A stretch of DNA of 64,000 nt, taken from contig NZ_KE387165.1 in assembly GCF_000430545.1 (NCBI RefSeq), forward strand, positions 728-64,727, given 5' to 3'. Below the pieces are notes generated by a model. It was not told the origin of the DNA and searched no databases. It worked only from the letters and a program-made list of their open reading frames with translations. How positions within the stretch are numbered: position 1 is the stretch's first letter; the number at the start of each line of letters is the position of its first letter. The translations under genes were made by a program, and so were the position numbers. The DNA is from Tenacibaculum ovolyticum DSM 18103. Its GTDB lineage: Bacteria > Bacteroidota > Bacteroidia > Flavobacteriales > Flavobacteriaceae. Positions 17,575 to 27,564 of the stretch are shown in pieces.

Positions 17575-20500
17575 TTACAATTTCCTTCTATTATCATCAG
17601 ATTTAGTATCTATTAACTTATTGTAAGGATCTACACCTACCTCTATAGGTTTCTTGTCTACAATAATAGAAATTTTGTTATCTATTTGAGTAACCTTATG
17701 TTTTTGCAAATACAATTCTACTTCTTTTTTCTTACCATCAACTTCTTCTTCTCCAAAAACACCTATATCAATATAATCAGCTAACTTCACTGATAATACT
17801 GGTTTTTTCATTTTATCTGTTTTGTAAGTTAATGTGTCTCCTGCCTGTTCTCCATAATAACGTTTTCCTTTTTCATTATTACGATATTTAGAAACTTCAA
17901 ACTCAATATCTACTTGATATTTACCATTCTCTAATTTTTTAGAATCAACTTTTGTTACTCTATTTTTATATAAAGTAATTGTTTCAAACATGTCTTTAAT
18001 TACATATTGTAAACTATCTGGTGTTACTTTCCTTATATAATCAACCATTTCTATTGAAGTAGTATATGGCGCTTCTTGAAACTTCACTTTCTGTACATAT
18101 TCTTTTAAAGTACCATTTAGTTTTTCTTCTCCAATGTAATCGCTCAATGCGTATAAAACCATTGACCCTTTTTGGTAATGAATATATCCTTGACCATCAT
18201 TATACATTAACGCTTTTTCACGTTTACGCTCAAAAGTACGTTGCTGTAAATAACCATCTAAAGCTTTCTTTAAAAATTTTCGCATTTTTCCTTTACCGTA
18301 TTCTTTTTCTAATACTTTTAAAGAAACATATTCAGACATACTTTCAGACATCATAGTCGCTCCTAAAACATCAGCACCTATTACCTGATGCGCAAACCAC
18401 TGGTGCGCAACCTCATGTACAGTAACTGCAAACGGATAATCCACTCCTCCTTCATCAGTATCATCTACATCTGCAATAAAACCAATCGTTTCTGAAAACG
18501 GAATTGTGTTTGGAAATGATTGTGCAAAATTCACATCTCTTCTTGGAAACTCAATAATACGGACTTGTTTATGTTGATACTTACTAAAATTAGTAGAATT
18601 ATACTCTAAAGATGCTTTAATACCTTTAAACATTCTATCTAAGTTATATTCATGTCCTTTTTGATAATAAATTTCTAAGTTCACATCGTTCCATCTATCT
18701 TTTTTAACTTCATATTTTGCAGAATTAAACGCATAGAAATTTAAAATTTTACTATCCATTTTATAATGAAAATAACGACGACCATCTTTTACCCACTCCT
18801 TCTGTAAGTACCCTGGAGCTATTGCTATTTGATCTTCAGATGTTGAAACAGTTGCTTCAAAATCTATCCAATCTGCATCTTTAGAAATATAGGTATCTCC
18901 TAAAGCTGTGCTATCTGATGGATGTGGACGTAATTCATTCTTTGGTAAATCGAATTTTTTTCGTGTTTTATCATCTCTTAATTCTCCTGAAGAAGAATAC
19001 CCTAAAGATGGATAAATACTACTGTTCATAAACGTTCCATTTTCTAATACTGGAGAGTGGCTACGTAAAAAAGTGTTTTCTTTATTCTGAATCGTAAATT
19101 TTAATTCTAAACTATCCCCTGGTTGTAACGGAGTATTAAATTTATAAATATCAAAATTTTGTATAGAATCTTCTAATACCAATGTATTTGGCTTACTAAA
19201 TTCAAACGTACTTGGGTATTGATTATGATTTAAGAAAACACTATCAATTGCTTCATTGGTTTTATTAATCATTTTATAAGTCCCTGAAGATTTGAAATTC
19301 CTCGTTTTAGGAAAAATATTCATAGCAACATTTACAGCTACAATACGAGGTTGCGCCTTACCTTCATACTTTTTATAGTCTTTTTCCCAGCGAACCTGTA
19401 ATTGTTCACTTTCCTTAGAAGAACGTCGTGTGTTTAAAGTATTATTTTCATAATAAATACGTGCTCCTATGCTAAAGAAACCTATTAATAATAACGTTAA
19501 AACTCCAACTACTTTTAAATTGAATCGTTGTTTAAAAATTGCTAATCTCTCTTTAAACGAATGTGGTAAACCACGTACCCAAAATAAACTTGCCAAAACC
19601 AAGGCTATTAATCCTCCTAATAACCAATATATTTTATATGTAAAATACCTACCTAACGAAGCTCCATATCCATTCATATCTGAATACGAATAATTTGGAC
19701 CTTGATTATACTTAAATACCGCTTGTTCTATACCTGCAAAGCTTAAAAATCGAATTCCTATTGACAATACTAATAAGACAAACAATCCTAAATATGGATT
19801 TCCAAACAACGATTGAATAAACAATGCTAATAATGCCCATATAACAAAGTGGATAAATTTTAAAGCGTACACTTCATATAAATAATGCCCAATTTCGAAA
19901 TTATAATAACCTTTATAAATTTGAAATAATATACCTGCAACCACAATTACAGCCAACATTACTAATTGCATTTTTAATAAAGCTACAAATTTTGATACTA
20001 ATAATGTCCAATTTTTAACTGGTGTTACATCCACAATATGATTTGCCCCAGCAATTTTTGCCCTATGAACTAACATACCCGCATATAAAAAGGTCATTAA
20101 ATTAATAAACAAACTAAACGAACCTCCAGGAACTAATAACATTTGCCATGTAGTAGGATATGTTTTTGTACCAAACATTTCTCCTGCTGTTACAGCACTT
20201 ATTAAAATAAAAATTAACCCAACTAATAAAATACTAATAAAAGGTAAGCTTGTAACAATGTATTTAAAATCGATATTTGATAATTTCCAAGTAGTTTTTA
20301 TATCATTCCAAAATGAATACTCATATACTACCTTAGGTAATTCAACACGAGTTATTCCTCCAAAATTTTGTTTAATAACACGTTCTCCTTTATTCTTTTT
20401 AAAACTGAACGAGATTGCATTCTGACTGAATGAAAATAATTTATAAACTCCTGCCAACATCAAACTAGCTAAACCTAACCATAACAATCGGTTATAAACT

Positions 20501-21228
20501 ACTACGCCTTTAAACGGCGGCATTAATTCGTTTTGCTCTGCAACGGTCCAATAACGTGTATAATAATTAGCTGCCTGACCTCCGAAAGGATCGAATAAAG
20601 CAGTCCAAAAACGATTGTCTGGATTTGCTAATAAACTCTCTGCCATTGCCTGAACAAATATCAATAATAAAACAGTTATAAAACCTGCTGCTATATTTCT
20701 TGTAAAAGTTACGACACCAAAAACAATAACTCCAAATAACAATACATTCGGAATAATATACACTAAATAAGAATGTGAATATGCTGAAAAATTAAAGGCT
20801 CCAACAATCTCAGAATTTGTTCCTGGCAATCTAAATCCTATAAACATACCTAAACCAGCAACTAAAATAATTAGTAACACAATTAAAAAAGAGCTTAAAA
20901 ATTTTGCTGATAAATAATTAATTTTGCTAAATGGATAGGAGTATAAAATTGAATGCATATTACTTTTATAATCTCTATATACCGATGTTCCTATTATAGA
21001 TGGAAATAAAAAGAATAAGAAAATTGCCAAGGTATTAAACATCCCGTTAATTGCCATTGGTGAATTTACAATTTTAGAGGATCCTGTTGTTACAGTTAAA
21101 AAGTCAAAAATACCCGCAGAACTTGCAGAAAAGGCTAATGCTAACAAAAAGAAAATTGCTGCATATATATAAATTGCTGGTTTATTAAACCAGTACTTTA
21201 ATTCGTGTTTAAATATGGTAAAAAACAT
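17575..21228 (-). CDS. ABC-2 type permease fused to an M1 aminopeptidase
   Basis: A 1217-residue two-part membrane protein. Residues 1 to about 570 hold roughly twelve membrane helices in two ABC-2 permease-like halves. Residues about 620-1217 form an M1 gluzincin domain with HEVAHQWFAHQ near residue 940 as the zinc site and the third ligand in the following SESMSEY. The peptidase should face the periplasm. Such fusions are frequent in Bacteroidota next to a dedicated ATPase, as here (21270-22157, 41 bases upstream). The substrate is unknown; export coupled to peptide trimming is an inference. Confidence 0.92.
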   Translation of the reverse strand: MFFTIFKHELKYWFNKPAIYIYAAIFFLLALAFSASSAGIFDFLTVTTGSSKIVNSPMAINGMFNTLAIFLFFLFPSIIGTSVYRDYKSNMHSILYSYPFSKINYLSAKFLSSFLIVLLIILVAGLGMFIGFRLPGTNSEIVGAFNFSAYSHSYLVYIIPNVLLFGVIVFGVVTFTRNIAAGFITVLLLIFVQAMAESLLANPDNRFWTALFDPFGGQAANYYTRYWTVAEQNELMPPFKGVVVYNRLLWLGLASLMLAGVYKLFSFSQNAISFSFKKNKGERVIKQNFGGITRVELPKVVYEYSFWNDIKTTWKLSNIDFKYIVTSLPFISILLVGLIFILISAVTAGEMFGTKTYPTTWQMLLVPGGSFSLFINLMTFLYAGMLVHRAKIAGANHIVDVTPVKNWTLLVSKFVALLKMQLVMLAVIVVAGILFQIYKGYYNFEIGHYLYEVYALKFIHFVIWALLALFIQSLFGNPYLGLFVLLVLSIGIRFLSFAGIEQAVFKYNQGPNYSYSDMNGYGASLGRYFTYKIYWLLGGLIALVLASLFWVRGLPHSFKERLAIFKQRFNLKVVGVLTLLLIGFFSIGARIYYENNTLNTRRSSKESEQLQVRWEKDYKKYEGKAQPRIVAVNVAMNIFPKTRNFKSSGTYKMINKTNEAIDSVFLNHNQYPSTFEFSKPNTLVLEDSIQNFDIYKFNTPLQPGDSLELKFTIQNKENTFLRSHSPVLENGTFMNSSIYPSLGYSSSGELRDDKTRKKFDLPKNELRPHPSDSTALGDTYISKDADWIDFEATVSTSEDQIAIAPGYLQKEWVKDGRRYFHYKMDSKILNFYAFNSAKYEVKKDRWNDVNLEIYYQKGHEYNLDRMFKGIKASLEYNSTNFSKYQHKQVRIIEFPRRDVNFAQSFPNTIPFSETIGFIADVDDTDEGGVDYPFAVTVHEVAHQWFAHQVIGADVLGATMMSESMSEYVSLKVLEKEYGKGKMRKFLKKALDGYLQQRTFERKREKALMYNDGQGYIHYQKGSMVLYALSDYIGEEKLNGTLKEYVQKVKFQEAPYTTSIEMVDYIRKVTPDSLQYVIKDMFETITLYKNRVTKVDSKKLENGKYQVDIEFEVSKYRNNEKGKRYYGEQAGDTLTYKTDKMKKPVLSVKLADYIDIGVFGEEEVDGKKKEVELYLQKHKVTQIDNKISIIVDKKPIEVGVDPYNKLIDTKSDDNRRKL

Positions 21229-21269
21229 ATATTTTATTTTTTAAGTTAAAAAATGATTTTGTTGATTAA

Positions 21270-22157
21270 TTACGCCGTTACTGGCTGATCATCTTTTAAA
21301 GCGATAAAATACACATCGTCTAATTGAGGTGCTGTTGCTACAAAATCTTCTGTTGGTTTTTCATCTGAAAAAACACGGACATTTAACGTATTATCTTGAT
21401 TGTAATTAGATGAGAGCACATTAAAAGTAGCTTCTACACTTTCTAAATCATCTCTATTGATAACTTTTGTCCAAATTTTCCCTTCAATTTCTGCTGTAGC
21501 TTCCATTGGTGTGGTATGCTTTAAAATACGTCCACCGTTTAAAATTGCCATTTCCTTACATAACTCCTTTACATCTTCAACAATATGAGTAGAAAAAATC
21601 ACTGTACAGTTTGTTCCTACTTCACGAAGTACATTTAAAAAACGGTGACGTTCTGCTGGATCTAAACCTGCAGTAGGCTCATCTACAATAATTAATTTAG
21701 GATTATTTAAAAGTAATTGAGCAATTCCGAATCGTTGCTTCATTCCTCCTGAATAACCAGCTACAAACTTTTTACGAACTTCATACAAGTTTGTAATTTC
21801 TAATACTTTTGTTACTATTTTTTTTCGATCAGATTTTGAACTAACTCCTTTTAAAGTTGCAAAGTAATCCAATAAATCCTCAGCAGACATCTTTGGATAC
21901 ACTCCAAAAGCCTGTGGTAAATACCCCAATACTTTACGTAAAGACATCTTATCTTCTAAAACATTAATATCTCCAAAAGTTATTGATCCAGAGTCAGGAC
22001 TCTGTAAAGTTGCAATCGTTCTCATTAAAGATGATTTACCTGCTCCGTTAGGTCCTAATAAACCAAACATACCTGTTCCTATTTCTAAATTTAAACCATC
22101 AATAGCTTTTACGCCATTCTTGTAGGTTTTCGTTAAGTCTTTAATAACTAATTTCAT
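21270..22157 (-). CDS. ABC transporter ATP-binding protein
   Basis: A 295-residue nucleotide-binding subunit: Walker A GPNGAGKS (35-42), Q-loop PQAFG near 81, signature YSGGMKQR (about 134-141), Walker B LIIVDEP (about 155-161) and the switch His in IFSTHIVEDV. The C-terminal 70 residues are a CcmA-type extension. It is the partner of the permease/peptidase fusion directly downstream. Confidence 0.93.
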   Translation of the reverse strand: MKLVIKDLTKTYKNGVKAIDGLNLEIGTGMFGLLGPNGAGKSSLMRTIATLQSPDSGSITFGDINVLEDKMSLRKVLGYLPQAFGVYPKMSAEDLLDYFATLKGVSSKSDRKKIVTKVLEITNLYEVRKKFVAGYSGGMKQRFGIAQLLLNNPKLIIVDEPTAGLDPAERHRFLNVLREVGTNCTVIFSTHIVEDVKELCKEMAILNGGRILKHTTPMEATAEIEGKIWTKVINRDDLESVEATFNVLSSNYNQDNTLNVRVFSDEKPTEDFVATAPQLDDVYFIALKDDQPVTA

Positions 22158-22323
22158 ATCTTTTGGTTTTATTGATTCTTAATAGTTTACATATCAGTAG
22201 CCTTTAAGATCAAATTGTTACAAAAAAAAACTCTTTTCGGAAAAAACTTTTCTACATACGGAAACAATAAGCACAACTATTTATTTAAAAGTGAAATATT
22301 CGCCACAAATAAATTATACTATT

Positions 22324-23373
22324 ATGAAAAAATTATTTCTATTACCAATTGCTTATTGCATGTTAATTATTGGATGTCAAACTACAGATTCTGATGTTTT
22401 AGATAACGAAAAAAAAGAAACACTAACTGTTAAACAACGATCGGAAGATATTCCTCTTATAAGAAAAGTTTCAGCTACTTTTAATAAAATTGTTCAAAAT
22501 AAAGAGGCTTGGAAAAAAATAAAGGCTTTTGTTACTGAAAATCATGTTATACTTAAAAAGAATAATGTTTTCGAAGATCATTTTATAATGAATGCTTTTA
22601 CTATTAAAGATGATGTTTTTATTGGGAAAACTTCTTTTAAAAATACTTTTTCAGAAACTTATAACGCTCTTTATCCTGAAGATAATATTAATTACACTAC
22701 TGTTTTGAAACAACTTCCAAAACTTCATTTTGGTTTTCCTGTATCTGCTTTAAATAATTATGATGTATGGAAAGAAAGTGGTTTTCCTATTTTAGCTAAA
22801 AGTTATGATGTAGGCAATAATAAATTACAAATAATCAACAAAGAAGAAGCTATTAAATTAGTTGGTATCGATAACTTTAATGAGCTTATTAAAAATTATA
22901 AGCAAGAATATGAGAACTATTACGTTTCAAAATCAGATGTTATTTCAATAATAACGGCTAGAGAAAATCAAGGTCATATTATGACTCTTAAAGAAGGTAA
23001 CTCTACCATTGCTTCCTTTGAAATTAATACTAAAAAACACTACAATCAATTTAAGATTAATGAAAGTAAAGAAACATACTCTATATCACAAAGTAACATG
23101 ATGTATCAAACTTATATTGATCTACCTAATGGTTGTAATGGTTATTATAGTTTCATTTGTGGAAGCTTAGAAATGAATACTTATACTGAAAAAATGCAAG
23201 CTTTAGCCAATGAAACGTGTAATACTTTTTGGAGATGTATTCCTTGTTGTGATCCTTATTCTGGCGGCATCTCTTATTATACAATGATTTTTGAACCAAC
23301 AGCAATAAAATGTAAAAAAGCACAAAACTATATACAAGCACTAAGTATGTACTCTTTAGAAATTAACAAATAA
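22324..23373 (+). CDS. Hypothetical lipoprotein with a C-terminal cysteine cluster
   Basis: A 349-residue lipoprotein (MKKLFLLPIAYCMLIIGC, Cys18). I use this ATG at 22324, because upstream in-frame codons from 22291 would spoil the signal peptide. The body has no domain I recognise. The last 90 residues hold eight cysteines: NGCNGYYSFICGS, ETCNTFWRCIPCCDP and a final KCKKA, probably disulfide-bonded outside the cytoplasm. It stands alone, divergent from the ABC operon, and ends at a strong bidirectional terminator. Confidence 0.75.
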   Translation: MKKLFLLPIAYCMLIIGCQTTDSDVLDNEKKETLTVKQRSEDIPLIRKVSATFNKIVQNKEAWKKIKAFVTENHVILKKNNVFEDHFIMNAFTIKDDVFIGKTSFKNTFSETYNALYPEDNINYTTVLKQLPKLHFGFPVSALNNYDVWKESGFPILAKSYDVGNNKLQIINKEEAIKLVGIDNFNELIKNYKQEYENYYVSKSDVISIITARENQGHIMTLKEGNSTIASFEINTKKHYNQFKINESKETYSISQSNMMYQTYIDLPNGCNGYYSFICGSLEMNTYTEKMQALANETCNTFWRCIPCCDPYSGGISYYTMIFEPTAIKCKKAQNYIQALSMYSLEINK

Positions 23374-23375
23374 AT

Positions 23376-23413
23376 AAAAAAGGGTACTTGAAATATTTCA
23401 AGTACCCTTTTTT
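23376..23413. terminator. Bidirectional terminator between convergent genes
   Basis: A perfect palindrome: A-run, GGGTACTTGAAA, TA, TTTCAAGTACCC and T-run. It serves the lipoprotein gene on the plus strand and the hut/DUF4136 transcript on the minus strand. Confidence 0.9.
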
Positions 23414-23431
23414 ACAATTTCAGAAAAAATC

Positions 23432-23977
23432 TTATTTCTTATCGCTTCCAGGAGGATATTTTGCCATTATTTCATTTACAAACTCCTTAATACGAGCTTC
23501 TTTTTGCATAACACTAGTTGTTTTTAAAGCTCCTGTTCCAATACCTTGCCATACCAATTCTTTCTTTTTAGCATCTAAAATATCTAAAAACAAAGTACCT
23601 TCTGTATATTGGTTTACATTTAAACGATTAGCTCCGTTCCACATCCAAGGATTCCAACCCAAACCATAACCATATCCCCAATTATTATCGGCAATATTAA
23701 CTCGTTCTCTACTCTTTGTAAAAAGACTCACCAACACATCTGGAGTAGATGATTTTGTCATTCCTTTTGCTACTAATTCTGATTCAACAGCACGCATAAT
23801 TCGTTTTTTATCTAAATCAGAAATTGACGCTTTATCAATTCCTTTTTTATAAAACGCAAACGTTTTGTATTGGTTAAAATTCACTTTAGTATCATAATCT
23901 GTAGCTACTCTTACAGAGCTACATGATGTAATAACTAAAGCAATAATTGGCAATAAAAGTAATTTATTTATTTTCAT
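23432..23977 (-). CDS. DUF4136 family lipoprotein
   Basis: A 181-residue lipoprotein (lipobox VITSC, Cys19) followed by a DUF4136 domain: VRVATDYDTKVNFNQYKTFAFY at the start and a conserved end (EGTLFLDILDAKKKELVWQGIGTG, then IMAKYPP). DUF4136 proteins are envelope lipoproteins of unknown role. It begins 11 bases after hutU and so is probably transcribed with the histidine-degradation genes, but nothing in the sequence ties it to that pathway. Confidence 0.88.
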   Translation of the reverse strand: MKINKLLLLPIIALVITSCSSVRVATDYDTKVNFNQYKTFAFYKKGIDKASISDLDKKRIMRAVESELVAKGMTKSSTPDVLVSLFTKSRERVNIADNNWGYGYGLGWNPWMWNGANRLNVNQYTEGTLFLDILDAKKKELVWQGIGTGALKTTSVMQKEARIKEFVNEIMAKYPPGSDKK

Positions 23978-23988
23978 TTTCTTAGGAT

Positions 23989-25986
23989 TTACATGTTATC
24001 TAACAATGCATCATCCACTAAATTAGGTACTGTTACTTGCAAGTCTTTTTCAGATTTCATTGCTCGTTTTATCGTAAAAACAGCTTCTTCATTTCTTGCC
24101 CAACTTCTTCTTGCTATTCCGTTATTAACATCCCAAAAAAGCATTGATTTTAAGCGTCTTGATGCGTCTTTAGAACCATCAAGAAGCATGCCAAATCCAC
24201 CGTTAATAACTTCTCCCCAGCCTACTCCACCACCATTGTGAATAGAAACCCAAGTAGCTCCTCTAAAACTATCTCCAATTACATTTTGTATTGCCATATC
24301 AGCTGTATAACGAGAACCATCGTAAATATTAGAGGTTTCACGGTAAGGAGAATCGGTACCAGAAACATCATGATGGTCACGACCTAATACGACATTTCCT
24401 ATTTTACCTTTCTTAATCGCTTTATTAAAAGCCTCTGCTATTTTCATTCTTCCTTCTGCATCTGCATATAAAATACGTGCTTGAGAACCTACTACCAGTT
24501 TATTTTCTTGCGCTCCTTTAATCCACTGAATATTATCAGCCATTTGTTGCTGAATTTCTTCTGATGAATTCTTTTTTATCTTTTCTAAAACTTTACATGC
24601 AATTGCATCCGTTTTTGCTAAATCTTTTGGATCTCCTGAAGTACACACCCAACGAAATGGTCCAAAACCATAATCGAAACACATTGGCCCCATAATATCT
24701 TGTACATAAGATGGATATTTAAACTCTCTTCCAATTGTTGGATTATCTGACATTACATCTGCTCCCGCTCTACTTGCTTCTAGTAAAAAAGCATTTCCGT
24801 AATCAAAGAAATAAGTTCCCTTAGCTGTATGTTTATTAATCGCTTTTGCGTGACGACGTAGTGTTTCTTGTACTTTTTCTTTAAACAGTTCTGGCTCATT
24901 TGCCATCATTTCATTGGCATCATCAAATGAAATATCTGCTGGATAATAACCTCCTGCCCAAGGATTGTGTAATGATGTTTGATCTGAACCTAAATCTACA
25001 TGAACGTTTGCTTCATCAAACTTTTCCCAAACGTCAACAATATTACCTAAGTAAGCTAGTGATACTGTTTCTTTGTTCTCTTTTGCTTTCTCTACTCTTG
25101 CTACTAATGTATCTAAATCAGTAATTTTTTCATCAATCCAACCTTGATCTAAGCGTACTTGCGTAATTTTTGGATTTACCTCAGCACAAACCGTAATACA
25201 ACCAGCAATGTTACCAGCCTTTGGTTGTGCTCCACTCATTCCACCTAAACCTGCAGTTACAAATAAGTTCCCTTTAGGTTCTTTATTTATTTTTCTAAAT
25301 CCGTTTAAAACGGTTATTGTTGTTCCGTGCACAATTCCTTGTGGACCAATATACATGTAACTACCAGCAGTCATTTGCCCGTATTGAGAAACCCCTAAAG
25401 CATTAAATTTTTCTAAATCATCTGGCTTAGAGTAATTAGGAATTACCATTCCGTTTGTAACTACAACTCTTGGCGCATCTTTATGTGATGGAAATAATCC
25501 CATCGGATGACCAGAATACATGGTTAATGTTTGCTTATCTGTCATTTTAGACAAGTACTGCATCGTTAATAAATACTGTGCCCAATTAGAAAAAACAGCT
25601 CCATTACCACCATAAGTAATTAATTCATGTGGGTGTTGCGCAACTGCATAATCTAAATTATTCTGAATCATTAACATGATTGATTTTGCCTGCTCACATT
25701 TACCTGGATATTCTTTAATATCTCTAGCATGCATTTTATAAGTAGGGCGAAAACGGTACATATAAATTCTACCATATTGTTCCAATTCATCAGCAAATTC
25801 AGGTAATAAAACTTCGTGATGTTTTTTATCAAAATATCGTAAAGCATTTCTTAAAGCTAACTTTTTTTCTTCAGCAGTTAGAATTTCTTTACGTTTTGGC
25901 GCTCTGTTTATTGAAGAATCGTAAACTGGCATTTCAGGTAATTCGTTTGGAATACCTTGCTTAATCTGTTTTTTAAATGACATCAT
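23989..25986 (-). CDS. hutU: Urocanate hydratase
   Basis: A 665-residue cytosolic enzyme converting urocanate to imidazolonepropionate with tightly bound NAD+, the second step of histidine degradation. Family blocks are present: YGGNGAVFSNWAQYLLTMQY, TLTMYSGHPMGLFPSH, GPQGIVHGTTITVLNGFRK, VTAGLGGMSGAQPKAGNIAG and, near the end, VSIHNGGGVGWGEVINGGFG. It is about 110 residues longer than the common 556-residue bacterial form, as in the long form known from eukaryotes and Bacteroidota. It lies 11 bases after hutH. hutI and the last step are not in this window. Confidence 0.95.
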   Translation of the reverse strand: MMSFKKQIKQGIPNELPEMPVYDSSINRAPKRKEILTAEEKKLALRNALRYFDKKHHEVLLPEFADELEQYGRIYMYRFRPTYKMHARDIKEYPGKCEQAKSIMLMIQNNLDYAVAQHPHELITYGGNGAVFSNWAQYLLTMQYLSKMTDKQTLTMYSGHPMGLFPSHKDAPRVVVTNGMVIPNYSKPDDLEKFNALGVSQYGQMTAGSYMYIGPQGIVHGTTITVLNGFRKINKEPKGNLFVTAGLGGMSGAQPKAGNIAGCITVCAEVNPKITQVRLDQGWIDEKITDLDTLVARVEKAKENKETVSLAYLGNIVDVWEKFDEANVHVDLGSDQTSLHNPWAGGYYPADISFDDANEMMANEPELFKEKVQETLRRHAKAINKHTAKGTYFFDYGNAFLLEASRAGADVMSDNPTIGREFKYPSYVQDIMGPMCFDYGFGPFRWVCTSGDPKDLAKTDAIACKVLEKIKKNSSEEIQQQMADNIQWIKGAQENKLVVGSQARILYADAEGRMKIAEAFNKAIKKGKIGNVVLGRDHHDVSGTDSPYRETSNIYDGSRYTADMAIQNVIGDSFRGATWVSIHNGGGVGWGEVINGGFGMLLDGSKDASRRLKSMLFWDVNNGIARRSWARNEEAVFTIKRAMKSEKDLQVTVPNLVDDALLDNM

Positions 25987-25997
25987 AATTTCTTTTT

Positions 25998-27485
25998 TTA
26001 ACGGACTGTAAATTCTTGATTTTTAACCATACTTATTAATGCGTTTATATCATCTTTAAGTACACGATCTTCTTCTAATTTAGCAACTTTACTTCTAATT
26101 AACTTAAAGTTTTCTTCAATAATAGGAGAAAATGTATTTGGCCTTCTAAAATCCATTGCCTGCGCAGCGTACATAAATTCAATTGCCAATATCTTATCTA
26201 AGTTTCCTAAAATTTGATTAAATTTTCGTCCAGAGATACTTCCCATAGAAACATGATCTTCTTGTCCTAACGAAGTTGGAACACTATCTGCTGATGGAGG
26301 AAAACATAATGATTTATTTTCAGTAACCAATGCTGCTGTTGTGTATTGTGGAATCATAAATCCTGAATTTAATCCTCCAGCCTCGGTTAATAACCTAGGT
26401 AAACCGTGCTTTCCTTCTAATAATAAATAACAACGTCTGTCTGCTATATTTCCTAGCTCAGAAACGGCTATTGATGTATAATCTAATGCCATTGCTAATG
26501 GCTGACCATGAAAATTACCTCCTGAAATTGCTTCTGTTTCACTTAATACAATAGGATTATCAGTTACAGAGTTCATTTCTATTTCTGCTAATTCTTTTAA
26601 ATGCGCATATGCATTTCTCGATGCTCCATGTACTTGAGGCATACAACGGATTGAGTATGGATCTTGTACTCTTGGAAAACTATCATCAGCTGCGTTTTCA
26701 GAATCTTTTAACAACATACGCATGCGTTCTGCTACTTTTAAATTCCCTTTAAACGGACGAATCTTGTGTAATTCTTCTTTAAATGGAGAAACATTTCCTG
26801 AATATCCCTCTAAAGTCATAGCTCCAGTAACATCAGCTAAATCTAACACATATTCCATTTTATTTAAACCTAAAATAGCATGCGCTAAAATAAACTGCGT
26901 TCCATTAATTAAGCCTAAACCTTCTTTTGCCATTAAAGTTAACGGCGCTAAGTTATTTTTCTCTAATACTTTTTTCGCTGATAAAATATCATCTCCTTGC
27001 CAAAATTCTCCTTCTCCTAATAACGGTAAAAACAAGTGAGATAATGGTGCTAAATCTCCTGAGGCACCTACTGATCCTTGTTCAGGAACAACAGGTAATA
27101 AATCGTTTTCAATAAAATAAATAATACGCTCAATCAATTCTATACGTACTCCTGAAAAACCTTGACAAAGTGCTTGCACCTTACAAATCATCATTATTTT
27201 AGATAATTTTTTATCAATAGGATTTCCAACACCAACAGCATGTGTAATTAATAAATTCTCTTGTAATTTACTTGTTTCTTCTGGAGAAATTTGCACATCA
27301 CATAAAGGACCGAAACCAGTATTTATACCGTAAGTAGCAACATCTGAATTTGCCATTATTTCTACCTTTCTTCTACATTCATTTACCTTATTTTCTGCAT
27401 CACTAGTAATTACAGCTTTTAAAGTACCCTCAGCAATTGCAATTACCTTATTTACAGTTAATTTATCTATTCCGTATTTAAACAT
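25998..27485 (-). CDS. hutH: Histidine ammonia-lyase
   Basis: A 495-residue cytosolic enzyme deaminating histidine to urocanate. The MIO prosthetic group forms from Ala141-Ser142-Gly143 in GSVGASGDLAPLSH; TYGINTGFG and DNPIVLSE are further active-site blocks. I use the ATG at 27483-27485 (MFKYGIDKL); an upstream in-frame TTG at 27509 would lie within the predicted promoter. It is the first gene of hutH-hutU-DUF4136, with a promoter and LysR-type box in the short gap to the divergent regulator. Confidence 0.95.
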   Translation of the reverse strand: MFKYGIDKLTVNKVIAIAEGTLKAVITSDAENKVNECRRKVEIMANSDVATYGINTGFGPLCDVQISPEETSKLQENLLITHAVGVGNPIDKKLSKIMMICKVQALCQGFSGVRIELIERIIYFIENDLLPVVPEQGSVGASGDLAPLSHLFLPLLGEGEFWQGDDILSAKKVLEKNNLAPLTLMAKEGLGLINGTQFILAHAILGLNKMEYVLDLADVTGAMTLEGYSGNVSPFKEELHKIRPFKGNLKVAERMRMLLKDSENAADDSFPRVQDPYSIRCMPQVHGASRNAYAHLKELAEIEMNSVTDNPIVLSETEAISGGNFHGQPLAMALDYTSIAVSELGNIADRRCYLLLEGKHGLPRLLTEAGGLNSGFMIPQYTTAALVTENKSLCFPPSADSVPTSLGQEDHVSMGSISGRKFNQILGNLDKILAIEFMYAAQAMDFRRPNTFSPIIEENFKLIRSKVAKLEEDRVLKDDINALISMVKNQEFTVR

Positions 27486-27506
27486 CCGTTTTAGTTTTAT
27501 TTTTAA

Positions 27507-27534
27507 CAAAGTTATTTTTATTTTTGATAACCAA
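27507..27534 (-). promoter_or_regulatory. hutH promoter with overlapping LysR-type box
   Basis: On the minus strand a TTG (-33) is followed after 17 bases by TAACTTTG, which fits the Bacteroidota TAnnTTTG -7 box. The inverted repeat GTTAT-N11-ATAAC (27511-27531) covers the spacer, exactly the T-N11-A layout bound by LysR regulators; one is encoded divergently 30 bases away. Confidence 0.6.
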
Positions 27535-27564
27535 CAAGACTTATAAAGTCATCAACTGATAACT

